Source: Collinsella aerofaciens (GTDB taxonomy: Bacteria; Actinomycetota; Coriobacteriia; Coriobacteriales; Coriobacteriaceae). From it: a stretch of DNA of 64,000 nt. Positions 9,329-19,105 of this stretch are shown in pieces. Positions within the stretch are counted from its first letter, which is position 1. Each line of letters opens with the position of its first letter. Both the position numbers and the translations under genes were made by a program. The DNA is taken from contig NZ_CP084004.1 in the NCBI RefSeq assembly GCF_020181355.1, forward strand, positions 496,001 to 560,000. The letters run 5' to 3'. A model generated the notes under the pieces. The model saw nothing but the letters and a program-made list of their open reading frames with translations. It had not been told where the DNA came from and did not search any database.

Positions 9329-9686
9329 CGGTATCGAACTCCTTAGAGGGTCGTTGTTCAGACGCATGCCGCCGCGGCAGAGCGGGGCGGCAGGGTAAGT
9401 GTCACATGCTGTGCGGACATCAATGGAGAAACCGCCTGCTCGACCAACCTTTGACGCCGTTTTGCACCGGCACCACATCCCCCGCTATCGAGGTCTAATA
9501 CTTTTCCCACCGCCACCCAAAAACTCATCCAACGTTAATCTTGGCTCAAGAATCGCTTAATCTATAACCTGCACTATAGAGTTCGACCAAGGGCGGGGCG
9601 GCGCCGCGCAACGCAGACCGCCGAACGCAACGCTCGCGCCCGGGCAAATCGTCCGGCGTCGCGCCCATCGAACGAAAGGACAGGTC
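9329..9686. other. 358-nt intergenic region between divergent genes
   Basis: Apart from the probable promoter at 9541-9568, I see no gene, repeat or clear operator here. Confidence 0.5.
9541..9568 (+). promoter_or_regulatory. Probable sigma-A promoter for the DUF4342 gene
   Basis: TTGGCT (9541-9546) and TATAAC (9563-9568) with a 16-nt spacer, about 120 nt before the start codon at 9687. A second TATAGA-like box follows shortly after. Confidence 0.45.
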
Positions 9687-10229
9687 ATGGACGACCTCGA
9701 AAAAGTTGAAACCATCCGCACCAAGTGCAACGTGAGCTACACCGATGCCAAGGCCGCGCTCGACGCCGCCGACGGCAACGTTTTGGACGCCATCATTTGG
9801 CTCGAGTCGCAGGGCAAGACGCAGACCACGTCGGCGCACGCCGCCACCGAGTCCGCGCCAGTCGATGAGCCCTCAGCCGAGATGGTCGCCGCGCAGGCCG
9901 CCTACGAGAAGTCGAGCGAAAAGACCGACTTCTCCAAGAAGATGGACAGCGTATGGGAGTACCTCAAAAAGCTCTTCCGCCTGAGCCTGGACACCAAGTT
10001 TATCGCCACGCGCCGCGATGCGATCATCCTCAACATCCCCATCCTGATCCCCATCATCGCCCTGTTTGCCTGGGGCGCTACGATTTGGCTGATGCTGATT
10101 GGCCTGTTCTTTGGCATGCGCTACCGCATCGACAGCGACGGCGACGTGCCCGGCAGCATCAACAACCTTATGAATCACGCCGCTGATGCCGCGGACGACA
10201 TCAAGCAAAATCTGAACGACGACAAGTAA
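9687..10229 (+). CDS. DUF4342 protein with UBA-like N-terminus
   Basis: 180 residues. Residues 1-45 (VETIRTKCNVSYTDAKAALDAADG) form a three-helix UBA/TS-N-like domain, as in elongation factor Ts and nascent-chain proteins. A charged linker follows, then a domain with one or two membrane segments (about 112-145, ILNIPILIPIIALFAWGA). AAAGGA stands 9 nt before the start. It lies 18 nt before a two-component operon and is probably co-transcribed with it, hinting at a membrane-stress role; no function is established. Confidence 0.85.
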   Translation: MDDLEKVETIRTKCNVSYTDAKAALDAADGNVLDAIIWLESQGKTQTTSAHAATESAPVDEPSAEMVAAQAAYEKSSEKTDFSKKMDSVWEYLKKLFRLSLDTKFIATRRDAIILNIPILIPIIALFAWGATIWLMLIGLFFGMRYRIDSDGDVPGSINNLMNHAADAADDIKQNLNDDK

Positions 10230-10247
10230 TCGCAGACGGGGGCACGC

Positions 10248-11018
10248 ATGGCACGGATCCTGATCGTAGAGGACGAGGAGAAAATCGCCCGCTTTGTGAC
10301 GCTCGAGCTGGAGCACGAGGGCTACCAGGTGGAGCACGCCGCCGACGGCCGCACCGCCGTGGACCTGGCGCTGGAGCGCGACTACGATCTGATTCTGCTC
10401 GACGTGTTGTTGCCGCAGCTCAACGGCATGGAGGTCCTGCGGCGCGTACGCAAGCACAAGGATGTGCCGGTGATTATGGTCACCGCGCGAGATGCCGTGA
10501 TGGACAAGGTGGCCGGGCTCGATGCCGGCGCCGACGATTACCTGACCAAGCCGTTTGCGATTGAGGAGTTGTTCGCACGGATCCGCGTTGCGCTGAAGCG
10601 CTCGGAGGCCGTGCGGGCGGCTTCGGGCGTTGGCGGCGTTGGGGCCGGGGAGGGCGCTACGGGTGCCGCTGCGATACCCCCGGCTGGAGACTCGGCCAAG
10701 ACCTCAGCCGCGCCCTCCCCCGCCGCGCTCACCGTGGGTTCGGTCGCGCTCGATCCCGACCGCCGCGAAGTCATGGTCGGCGGCTCGCCCATCGTGCTGA
10801 CCGCCCGCGAGTTCGACGTCCTCGCCCTGCTTATGGCACATGCCGGCACCGTGCTCACGCGCGAGGGCATTGCGCACGAGGCGCTGGGCTACGAATACGT
10901 GGGCGACACCAACAACGTCGACGTGCACATCGCGCACCTGCGCGCCAAGATCGAGGACGCCGGCGGTGCCCGCATCATCCAGACCGTGCGCGGGGTGGGC
11001 TATGTCTGCCGCACGTAA
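10248..11018 (+). CDS. OmpR-family response regulator
   Basis: 256 residues. The receiver domain (1-118) has Asp52 in LLDVLLP, the MVTARD switch and Lys101 in LTKPF. The winged-helix domain (about 160-256) has LTAREFDVL and RGVGYVCRT. The linker, about residues 122-158, is unusually long and made of Gly, Ala, Ser and Thr; most relatives have 5-15 residues there. Its 3' end overlaps the kinase start by 17 nt, showing translational coupling. Confidence 0.94.
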   Translation: MARILIVEDEEKIARFVTLELEHEGYQVEHAADGRTAVDLALERDYDLILLDVLLPQLNGMEVLRRVRKHKDVPVIMVTARDAVMDKVAGLDAGADDYLTKPFAIEELFARIRVALKRSEAVRAASGVGGVGAGEGATGAAAIPPAGDSAKTSAAPSPAALTVGSVALDPDRREVMVGGSPIVLTAREFDVLALLMAHAGTVLTREGIAHEALGYEYVGDTNNVDVHIAHLRAKIEDAGGARIIQTVRGVGYVCRT

Positions 11019-12297
11019 CGCCGAGGCCAAGCGCGTCACCTCCATCGCCCGCGCCATCAACTGGAGCTATATGTGGCGCCGCCTGATGAGCTACGTCTGG
11101 CTCGATCTGTTGCTGGTGGTGATTGCGGCGGCGATCCTCGTCTATGGATACAACCAGACGCTGCCCAACGGCGCGTTTACCGCAGGATGGATCCCCAGCG
11201 CCACCGTTCGCGGCATGACGCTGACGCCCGCGCGCGGCTGGGACCTGACAACGCTCACCTATACCGTCGAGCTCGCGCGTACCACCAAGACTTTCCCCCT
11301 CGCGCAGGACCTCGTCACGCTATGGCCTCTCTACCTTGTCGTTGTGGGTTGGCAGGTCATCAGCGTGCTCAACATGCTCGGCGGCGCCCGCCGCGTGCGC
11401 CGCACCATGGCGCCGCTCAACGATCTGGCCCTGCGCGTGGACGAACTCGGCCGCATGCAACTCGCCGGCGGCAAAATGGAAACACTGGAGCAGGCCATCG
11501 AGCGCGCAAGCGTCGACTCGCCGAGCGTCACCACCGGCGACGCCGACCTGGCAAGCATCGAGGTCGCACTCAACCGCCTGCTGCGCCAGATGCAAGAGGC
11601 CAAGCTGCAGCAGATGCGCTTTGTCAACGACGCGAGCCACGAGCTGCGCACGCCCATCGCGGTGATTCAGGGCTACGTGAACATGCTCGACCGCTGGGGT
11701 AAGGACGACCCGGACGTGCTGGCGGAATCCATCGCGTCCCTTAAAGCCGAAAGCGAGCACATGCAAGAGCTTGTGGAGCAGCTGCTGTTTTTGGCGCGCG
11801 GCGATGCCGGGCGCACGGTCCTGCGGCGCGCGCATACCAACTTGGCTGCACTGGTCAGCGAGGTATGCGAAGAATCGCAGATGATCGATACCGAGCACAC
11901 GTATCGGCTGGCTTCTGACGCTGCGCTTGCCAGCGACCCGCGCTGCGACGCGCCCGTCGACGTGGCGCTCGTGAAGCAGGCTCTGCGCGTGATCGTGCAA
12001 AACGCCGCCAAGTACTCGGATGCGGGAACGACCGTCACATTTGGCATAACACCGGATGCGGGCGCGGACACGATCGACATAAGTGTTGAGGACGAGGGCA
12101 TCGGCATGAACCAGGAATCCGCAGCTCACGCGTTCGAGCGGTTCTACCGTGCCGACAACGCGCGCGATGCCGGCGCACAGGGTTCGGGTCTGGGGCTTGC
12201 GATCGCCAAGTGGATCGTCGACAGCCACGGCGGCGTCATCGGTGTGACCTCGGTCGAAGGGGTCGGCAGCCGCTTTACGATTCGCCTGCCACGATAG
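11002..12297 (+). CDS. Sensor histidine kinase (HisKA type)
   Basis: 431 residues from ATG 11002, inside the regulator's last codons. Membrane helices lie near residues 32-50 and 105-125, flanking a short extracytoplasmic loop of about 55 residues. A HAMP-like linker is followed by HisKA with phospho-acceptor His213 in DASHELRTP. The ATPase domain has the N box (NAAKYSD), the G1 box (DEGIGM) and GSGLGLAIAKWIV. The ligand is unknown; the small sensor loop suggests an envelope cue. Confidence 0.95.
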   Translation: MSAARNAEAKRVTSIARAINWSYMWRRLMSYVWLDLLLVVIAAAILVYGYNQTLPNGAFTAGWIPSATVRGMTLTPARGWDLTTLTYTVELARTTKTFPLAQDLVTLWPLYLVVVGWQVISVLNMLGGARRVRRTMAPLNDLALRVDELGRMQLAGGKMETLEQAIERASVDSPSVTTGDADLASIEVALNRLLRQMQEAKLQQMRFVNDASHELRTPIAVIQGYVNMLDRWGKDDPDVLAESIASLKAESEHMQELVEQLLFLARGDAGRTVLRRAHTNLAALVSEVCEESQMIDTEHTYRLASDAALASDPRCDAPVDVALVKQALRVIVQNAAKYSDAGTTVTFGITPDAGADTIDISVEDEGIGMNQESAAHAFERFYRADNARDAGAQGSGLGLAIAKWIVDSHGGVIGVTSVEGVGSRFTIRLPR

Positions 12298-12315
12298 GAA
12301 GCCCCTCGGCATAAA

Positions 12316-12350
12316 TAAAGGGATAGGGCCACGCGACCCTATCCCTTTTT
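12316..12350 (+). terminator. Rho-independent terminator of the two-component operon
   Basis: A 14-bp stem around ACGC (AAAGGGATAGGG with CCCTATCCCTTT), ending in TTTTT. It can also serve the convergent minus-strand genes. Confidence 0.85.
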
Positions 12351-12372
12351 GCCAGCTATGGCAGCTTGTGCG

Positions 12373-12747
12373 CTACTCGCGGCACAGGTGCACGGCGAAA
12401 CCGGCGAACTCGCGCTTAAAGTACACGAGCTTGGTACCACCGTCGGGCAGCAGCGCGCGCGGCTCTTCGTTGACCTCGAGCCCGCGCTCGGCAAACCACT
12501 TCTCAGCTGCATCGATGTCGTTAACGGCAAAGCCGATGTGGCCCTTGGTGCCACGACCGTTCTGCTTCATGATCTCGACCAGCGAATCGTTGAAGTACGA
12601 AACCGGGGTCTCGATGACGGGCAGGCCCATCATCGTCGAGAACAGCTCCGCGATCTCCAGGGCGTCTGCCGGGTCGGTGGCGTTAATGCCCACATGGGCA
12701 ACGCGCATGCCAAAGAGCTCGACCGGATTGGCGCTCTGCTCATTCAT
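12373..12747 (-). CDS. VOC/glyoxalase-fold protein
   Basis: 124 residues from MNEQSANPVELFG; the longer open frame upstream is an antisense shadow of the preceding gene. A single vicinal-oxygen-chelate module is visible: RVAHVGINATDPADALEIAELF, then GHIGFAVNDIDAAEKWF and a final FAGFAVHLCRE. Both halves of the beta-alpha-beta-beta-beta motif are present. It starts 11 nt after the PTS IIB gene, so the two are probably coupled and the substrate may be a sugar-acid or sugar phosphate, as for VOC proteins beside aldolases. The exact reaction is unknown. Confidence 0.85.
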   Translation of the reverse strand: MNEQSANPVELFGMRVAHVGINATDPADALEIAELFSTMMGLPVIETPVSYFNDSLVEIMKQNGRGTKGHIGFAVNDIDAAEKWFAERGLEVNEEPRALLPDGGTKLVYFKREFAGFAVHLCRE

Positions 12748-12758
12748 ACAGGCAGCGC

Positions 12759-13046
12759 CTACTGAGCCATAACGTCGAGAACGGCCTTCTCGGCAGCGAC
12801 GCGGTTCATGCCGGTCATGAAGGGCACGCCGCTCACGTATGGGCAGGTGAGGCCTTCGGGGGCAACGGTGGTGGCGATCAGCAGGTCGGCGCCCTCGTCG
12901 CAGTAGTCCTTGGCCTCGGAGATGGCGCACTGCACGATCTCATACTTGCCGGCATAACCGTTGGCGTCGAGCATGGTAGCGACCTTCTGGGCAACAAGCG
13001 TGGAAGTAGCAGCGCCAGCACCGCAAGCCAAAACGATCTTCTTCAT
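12759..13046 (-). CDS. Orphan PTS IIB component, galactitol/ascorbate-like fold
   Basis: 95 residues, the full length of a stand-alone IIB domain. The phosphocysteine loop lies at the N-terminus (LACGAGAATSTLV, Cys8), and the sheet-helix pattern is that of GatB-type IIB proteins. No IIA or IIC gene is nearby, so the domain must work with partners encoded elsewhere or act as a regulator. It is followed at once by a VOC-fold gene. Confidence 0.9.
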   Translation of the reverse strand: MKKIVLACGAGAATSTLVAQKVATMLDANGYAGKYEIVQCAISEAKDYCDEGADLLIATTVAPEGLTCPYVSGVPFMTGMNRVAAEKAVLDVMAQ

Positions 13047-13148
13047 AGGTAATGTCTCCCTTCATGGTTTACTTTAGGTAAGTGTACCGCAGCGAGCGAT
13101 GGCACTCAGCCTCGATGAGCTTTTATGCCAGTTTGCTTGCGCGCTGCG

Positions 13149-13154
13149 TATAAT
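13149..13154 (+). promoter_or_regulatory. -10 box before the hypothetical TPR-like gene
   Basis: A perfect TATAAT 55 nt before the start at 13210; the -35 region is poor. Confidence 0.5.
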
Positions 13155-13209
13155 ACATCTAGTACGTGTTGTCATACCGCTCGCTTTAAGAGCGACTAAG
13201 GACTCTGAA

Positions 13210-13833
13210 ATGCCCGATTCCCGCACCCTCTGGACCGCCGTCGTTATCATCTGTATCGCCGTGTCGGTGTTCTTTAGCGTCAAAAAACGCACAACGTTCA
13301 AGCGCCTGCAGCAGTTGATGGCCGCCAAGCAGTGGGACGAGTTCGATCGTTTGCTCGACGGCAAACTCACCAGCATGCTGTACCCGCGCTACAACCGCGA
13401 CTACCTGCGCCTGAACTCCTATCTGCTGCGCGAGGACCACGAGCGCGCCGACGAGATGTTCGACCTGCTGCTGGGACTCAACCTCCCCAAGATGCAGCGC
13501 GTCGACCTGGTCATTAAGGCCTTTAACTACTATGTTGGCCAGGAGGACCGCAAAAAGTCCAAAGAGCTGTTGCACGAGATCAAGGGCTTTGAGGGCGGTC
13601 AGGCCGAGGCAGTCGCGCACGAATGCCAACTGATGTACGACACGATGATCCTCAAGCGCCACAACGACATCCCCGAGCTGGAGCGCATGCTCAAGGATGC
13701 CGGTGACGACAAGGTCAAGAGCTGCCGCCTGGAATACCTGCTGGCCCTGCAGTACAAGAACAAAGGCGACGAAGCCAAGTTCCAGGAGTTCCTGGAGAAG
13801 TCGGGCCAACACTCGATGGCCGTCAACGCGTAA
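13210..13833 (+). CDS. Membrane-anchored helical-repeat protein, hypothetical
   Basis: 207 residues from MPDSRTLWTAVV, with AAGGA upstream. One N-terminal membrane helix (residues 6-23) is followed by a basic stretch and then helical pairs such as KQWDEFDRLLDGKL, HERADEMFDLLLGL and NDIPELERMLKDAG. These resemble TPR-like repeats facing the cytoplasm. No family name can be given. It ends just before tRNA-Leu. Confidence 0.8.
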   Translation: MPDSRTLWTAVVIICIAVSVFFSVKKRTTFKRLQQLMAAKQWDEFDRLLDGKLTSMLYPRYNRDYLRLNSYLLREDHERADEMFDLLLGLNLPKMQRVDLVIKAFNYYVGQEDRKKSKELLHEIKGFEGGQAEAVAHECQLMYDTMILKRHNDIPELERMLKDAGDDKVKSCRLEYLLALQYKNKGDEAKFQEFLEKSGQHSMAVNA

Positions 13834-13864
13834 CGGACGGCTTGTGCTAGACTTCTAGTCTCAC

Positions 13865-13949
13865 GGGGGCGTGGCGGAATTGGCATACGCAGGAGACTTA
13901 AAATCTCTCGCCGCAAGGATTGTGGGTTCGAGTCCCACCGCCCCTACCA
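13865..13949 (+). tRNA. tRNA-Leu (UAA anticodon)
   Basis: Acceptor GGGGGCG pairs with CGCCCCT. The anticodon loop CTTAAAA gives UAA, and a long variable arm marks a class II tRNA. The T arm is GTGGG-TTCGAGT-CCCAC, and an encoded CCA follows at 13947-13949. All helices close. Confidence 0.95.
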
Positions 13950-13956
13950 TGTATTG

Positions 13957-13999
13957 TTTACGAGCTCGTGTCCCCCAGGGATGCGGGCTCGTTTCTTTT
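13957..13999 (+). terminator. Terminator behind tRNA-Leu
   Basis: ACGAGC pairs with GCTCGT around an inner GTCCC/GGGAT pairing, followed by TTTCTTTT. Confidence 0.7.
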
Positions 14000-14015
14000 A
14001 CACGCCGGTGGGGCT

Positions 14016-14088
14016 CTAAGTTGCGGTGGAATAGTTCCTGTTTTGGCAGTTTACCAGCCCATTTAGGAACTATTCCACCGCAACTTAG
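14016..14088. repeat. 24-bp perfect inverted repeat, loop 25 nt (left of the DUF4143 ATPase)
   Basis: Arms at 14016-14039 and 14065-14088 match perfectly. The core AGTTGCGGTGGAATAG recurs in the imperfect palindrome at 15577-15645 on the other side of the ATPase gene. No T-run follows. Confidence 0.85.
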
Positions 14089-14097
14089 GTTGGTGTT

Positions 14098-14185
14098 CCC
14101 ACATTTTCCGATGGAAAAACGTGGTTGTCTCCCACATTTTCCAATGGAAAAACGTGGTTGTCTCGCACATTTTTCGATGGAAACG
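14098..14185. repeat. Tandem 33-bp direct repeats (2.7 copies)
   Basis: Units at 14098-14130, 14131-14163 and a partial one from 14164. The first two differ by one base (CCGATGG or CCAATGG). Each contains the small palindrome TTTTCCGATGGAAAA. They end about 40 nt before the ATPase start and may hold its operator or promoter. Confidence 0.8.
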
Positions 14186-14226
14186 CCCAAATGGCCTTAT
14201 ACTAGCCGAGAGGGTTGGGAGGCAAT

Positions 14227-15528
14227 ATGCAGCGACAGCTTATGAGTGAACTTATCGCTTGGAAATCAAGGGCGAATCGCAAACCTCTCTTGCTTGAGGG
14301 AGCCCGCCAGACAGGAAAGACTTGGCTTCTTAACGAATTCGCAAGCCAGCAGTATCGAAACGTCATTCGTTTTGACTTTATGCTCGAGCCGAGCACACGC
14401 TCGCTGTTCGATGGGAACCTCGACCCCAAGCGCATCATCTCCCAGATAGAACTCCTACGTGGCCAAACCGTAACGCCGGAAGACACGCTCATCATCTTCG
14501 ACGAGATCCAAGAGGCACCACGCGGGATCACCTCACTCAAGTACTTCAACGAACTTGCACCCGAATACCACATCGTGGCAGCCGGTTCCTATATGGGCCT
14601 CGCGCTCCGACGCGAAAACGAGTCATTTCCCGTCGGTAAAATCGACCAGCTCACCATGCGTCCCATGGGGTTTGCCGAATTCGTTCGTGCCGTCGACGGC
14701 GGCCCGCTCGCCGACGCCGTCCTTGCCGCAGACATGAACCTTCTGGCAAACGTTACCGAAAAGCTCGAGCACTTGCTCAAGGAATACCTTGTTGTCGGCG
14801 GTATGCCCGAAGTTGTCTCCGCTTTCGCCGAGACACGCGATTTCATCGAAGCCCGAAGGCTTCAGCAGCAAATCATCGAGGCTTACGAATCCGATTTTGG
14901 CAAACATGCACCCGCCCGCATCGTCGAGCGCATGAGGTTGGTTTGGAAATCCCTTCCCGGCCAGCTTGCAAAGGAGAACAAGAAGTTTGTCTATGGCGCC
15001 CTTCGTCCCGGAGCGCGCGCACGCGATTTCGAGGAAAGCCTCCAGTGGCTCACGGACTACGGAATCGTTCATAAGGTGCCACGTGTCTCCGCTCTAAAGG
15101 CGCCGCTCTCGAGCTATGAAGACCTCTCGGGCTTCAAACTGTTCTGCATCGACACCGGCATCCTCGGAGCGCTCTCCGGTCTCTCTCCGGCCATCGTTCT
15201 TAACGGATCCGCTGTTTTTACCGAGTTCAAAGGTTCGCTGACCGAACAATACGTCGCGCAGGAGCTTTTGCTCCAGGACAAAACTCCCGCGTATTGGTCC
15301 TCTACCTCCGGCAATGCCGAAACCGACTTTGCCATCGACCATGCGGGAACCGTGCTTCCGCTTGAGGTCAAGGCGGCAGAGAACCTTAAAGCGAAGAGTC
15401 TGAAAATAGCCTGCGAAAAATTCAAACTCGAGCGTTGCGTGAGGAGCTCCCTGGCGGCATATAGAGACGAGGGCATGCTCATCAATATTCCGCTTTGGGA
15501 GATTGGGCAGATCGACAAGCTGGCATAG
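14227..15528 (+). CDS. AAA ATPase with C-terminal DUF4143 nuclease-like domain
   Basis: 433 residues; ATG 14227 has GGGAGG 5 nt upstream. Walker A is GARQTGKT (residues about 26-33) and Walker B is LIIFDEIQEAP near residue 90. The C-terminal third is DUF4143, with TEQYVAQELL, then AETDFAID and LPLEVKAAEN. The spaced Asp and E-V-K fit a PD-(D/E)XK nuclease fold. Such proteins are common in gut bacteria in many strain-variable copies; function is unproven. Codon use is somewhat less GC-rich than in neighbours. Related palindromes flank it, as for an accessory cassette. Confidence 0.9.
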   Translation: MQRQLMSELIAWKSRANRKPLLLEGARQTGKTWLLNEFASQQYRNVIRFDFMLEPSTRSLFDGNLDPKRIISQIELLRGQTVTPEDTLIIFDEIQEAPRGITSLKYFNELAPEYHIVAAGSYMGLALRRENESFPVGKIDQLTMRPMGFAEFVRAVDGGPLADAVLAADMNLLANVTEKLEHLLKEYLVVGGMPEVVSAFAETRDFIEARRLQQQIIEAYESDFGKHAPARIVERMRLVWKSLPGQLAKENKKFVYGALRPGARARDFEESLQWLTDYGIVHKVPRVSALKAPLSSYEDLSGFKLFCIDTGILGALSGLSPAIVLNGSAVFTEFKGSLTEQYVAQELLLQDKTPAYWSSTSGNAETDFAIDHAGTVLPLEVKAAENLKAKSLKIACEKFKLERCVRSSLAAYRDEGMLINIPLWEIGQIDKLA

Positions 15529-15576
15529 GCGCTGTGGGGACGCCCCGCAAGGACTGTCCCCAGGTGCCGGCTGTTG

Positions 15577-15645
15577 AGTTGCGGTGGAATAGGGACTGTT
15601 TGGTGCCCGAAAGGGCGATTGTAGTCCGTATTTCACCGCAACTTA
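15577..15645. repeat. Imperfect palindrome with GAAA tetraloop (right of the ATPase)
   Basis: Arms AGTTGCGGTGGAATAGGGAC and its near complement (two changes, one a G-T pair), then an inner GCCC-GAAA-GGGC stem. Shares its outer arm with the repeat at 14016-14088. It ends next to the stop codon of the Ppx/GppA gene. Confidence 0.75.
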
Positions 15646-15646
15646 T

Positions 15647-16648
15647 TTAGAGGGCGCTGAGGCTGGGGGTCCAGGCGATGGTGGGAGTCGCGCCGTCGAG
15701 AACCTCGTTGATGGTGGCGACCATGCCAGCGAGGAGGCTGCTCTCGCTTACGGTGAGCGTCTTGTAGCCGCCGGCTCGCATGAGCTCGCGAATCACCACG
15801 GCGCCGGCCAGAATCACGCCCGCGCGCTTGGGCTGCACGCCCGGCAGCGCAGCGATACCCTCCACATCCAGCGTAGACATACGATCGATGGCGGCCGAGA
15901 TCTGCTCCATCGAAAGCTCGCGTAGGTGAACAAAACTCGAATCGTACGGTTCCAGCTCGTGGACCAGAGCCACCAGCGTAGTCACCGTGCCACCCACCGC
16001 GACCAGGCGCTCGGCACGCTCAAAATCGACAGGCAAGCTCTTAAAGTAGCCCGCAAACTGCTCGCCTGCCCACGCGGCGGCAGCCGCAAGCTCGTTCGTC
16101 GACGGCGGCAGCGCAGAGAAAAACCGCTCGGTCACGCGGCGGCAGCCAATGTCCAGCGAGCGCGTTCCCTCCAGCGCAAAGACCCCGCGCTCCGGCGCAT
16201 AGACACCCGTCGCGAGTTCCGTGGACCCGCCGCCCGAATCCGCGACAATAATGCGCTCGCCAGCAAAGTCGTGTGCCACGCCAAAAAACGTCAGGCGCGC
16301 CTCGACCTCGCCCGGAATCACCTGCGGTTCGAGCCCCAGATCGCGCAGACCGTCCAGCAGCAGCGCGGCGTTGGACGCATCGCGCGCGGCACTCGTGCAC
16401 GTGGCGCAGACGCACGCGGCCCCAAAGGCACGCGCCTCGTCCACAAACATGCGGCATGCGGCGAGCACGCGCTCGACCGCCGCCTCGCAAAAGCGGCCCG
16501 TCGCGTCCACGCCCTCGCCCAGATCGGTAATCTCGGTATGCTTGGACGATTCCACGATCGCCCCGCCCTCGACCTGCGCTAGCGCTAGTCGCGACGACAC
16601 CGTTCCCAGGTCGATCGCGGCCACCTTATATCGTTTGCAATTTGTCAT
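15647..16648 (-). CDS. Ppx/GppA-family phosphatase
   Basis: 333 residues; hydrolyses polyphosphate or pppGpp. The actin-like ATPase fold is shown by AAIDLGTVSSRLAL (residues 10-23) and VADSGGGSTELATG (about 137-150), with a Glu in the phosphate-2 region. It is the short form without the C-terminal HD-like domain of E. coli enzymes. It is followed upstream by a divisome-like gene, a neighbour pair (FtsB/DivIC then Ppx) seen in many actinobacteria. Which substrate it prefers cannot be told. Confidence 0.93.
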   Translation of the reverse strand: MTNCKRYKVAAIDLGTVSSRLALAQVEGGAIVESSKHTEITDLGEGVDATGRFCEAAVERVLAACRMFVDEARAFGAACVCATCTSAARDASNAALLLDGLRDLGLEPQVIPGEVEARLTFFGVAHDFAGERIIVADSGGGSTELATGVYAPERGVFALEGTRSLDIGCRRVTERFFSALPPSTNELAAAAAWAGEQFAGYFKSLPVDFERAERLVAVGGTVTTLVALVHELEPYDSSFVHLRELSMEQISAAIDRMSTLDVEGIAALPGVQPKRAGVILAGAVVIRELMRAGGYKTLTVSESSLLAGMVATINEVLDGATPTIAWTPSLSAL

Positions 16649-16668
16649 TGCGGGCTCCCCTCCGGGCG

Positions 16669-17430
16669 CTATTTGCCGTTGGACACGACCGTCTGGCCCT
16701 CGACGCCGTTAAATCCAAACAGCATGTCAAGCGTCCGGATGTACCATGGCGCGTCCTTGCCGACTTCTTCGATCTCCTTGGCCACCTCGCTGGCCTTCTT
16801 GGCGTTCGACGACTTCTTTTCAGCCGACGACGAGTCCGAATCGCCGTCCAGGCCCTGCACTTCAATCCTCTTCTCGCCGGGCATCGCCATGCCCAGTTCC
16901 CGTGCCCGATCCTTAATGCCCTCTTCCGAGAGCCACTTGTCAGTGTCTTTTTTCATCTCATCTTTGTATTGCTCGCGAATCTCGACCTGCTTGGCCAAGA
17001 TGTCGTTCGAGCGTTTTGCAACGTACAGGTCGCGCACGGGGAAATACAGGCTCACGAGCGCCAGAGCCACCACGATACCGATAAACAGCGGGCGTAGAGA
17101 GCCATGCGTAAAGTCATAGATCGCCTTAATCACCGCGTTGTCGTTGGCGTAGCGCATAAAGTCCGAACCCGAAAGACGGCTCGAGGGCCTGCTCGATTTG
17201 TCGTGCGTCTGGGCCGAGGGACGCGACGCATGTGTCGAACGTGCCGGGCGCACCGGTCCATCTGTCGAAGTATTCACTTGAGCATTGGGGCGCGAGGTAC
17301 TTGTCGGGCGCTGCATGGAGCGGTCGGCGCCGGCGTAGGCGGACCCACCGAGCTGCACCGTGCGCGCACGGCGAGGCGACGGCTCACGCGAACCGGCGGA
17401 ATAGTACCTGTTGTCGTAAATCTGATCCAT
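16669..17430 (-). CDS. FtsB/DivIC-like septum formation initiator
   Basis: 253 residues from MDQIYDNRYYS. Residues 1-100 are disordered and rich in Arg, Ser, Thr and Pro, and probably cytoplasmic. A single membrane helix lies near 113-132 (LFIGIVVALALVSLYFPV). A coiled coil follows (RSNDILAKQVEIREQYK), then EEGIKDRARELGMAMPGE, the conserved septum-initiator end. FtsB-type proteins link FtsL and FtsQ in the divisome. The long N-terminal tail and Ser/Lys-rich stretch near 205-225 are actinobacterial features. Gap to the phosphatase: 20 nt. Confidence 0.88.
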   Translation of the reverse strand: MDQIYDNRYYSAGSREPSPRRARTVQLGGSAYAGADRSMQRPTSTSRPNAQVNTSTDGPVRPARSTHASRPSAQTHDKSSRPSSRLSGSDFMRYANDNAVIKAIYDFTHGSLRPLFIGIVVALALVSLYFPVRDLYVAKRSNDILAKQVEIREQYKDEMKKDTDKWLSEEGIKDRARELGMAMPGEKRIEVQGLDGDSDSSSAEKKSSNAKKASEVAKEIEEVGKDAPWYIRTLDMLFGFNGVEGQTVVSNGK

Positions 17431-17521
17431 GTGCGCCTTGTGCGGTTGAGGTTTGTTTGCGCTAAGTATTCTAGTTATAGCACGAGCGTGCGCACCACCT
17501 TCGACAGCCTTTGCTCGACAT

Positions 17522-17553
17522 AAAAAAGGCGCTGAGCCATATGGCCCAGCGCC
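17522..17553 (-). terminator. Terminator behind eno
   Basis: GGCGCTG-A-GCC paired with GGC-C-CAGCGCC around ATAT (17528-17553), with six T residues on the minus strand. Confidence 0.85.
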
Positions 17554-17626
17554 CACAGCGCTTTGCGGCGTCCAGCCAAGGCGGGGGCGGAACCGAGTCA
17601 GCCTCCCCCTCGCCAAATTCGCCCGT

Positions 17627-19105
<1,479 letters not shown>

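Noticed and set aside
14016-14088. Terminator reading of the palindrome after tRNA-Leu
   Set aside because: tRNA-Leu already has a U-tailed terminator at 13957-13999; this repeat has no T-run and recurs beyond the next gene.
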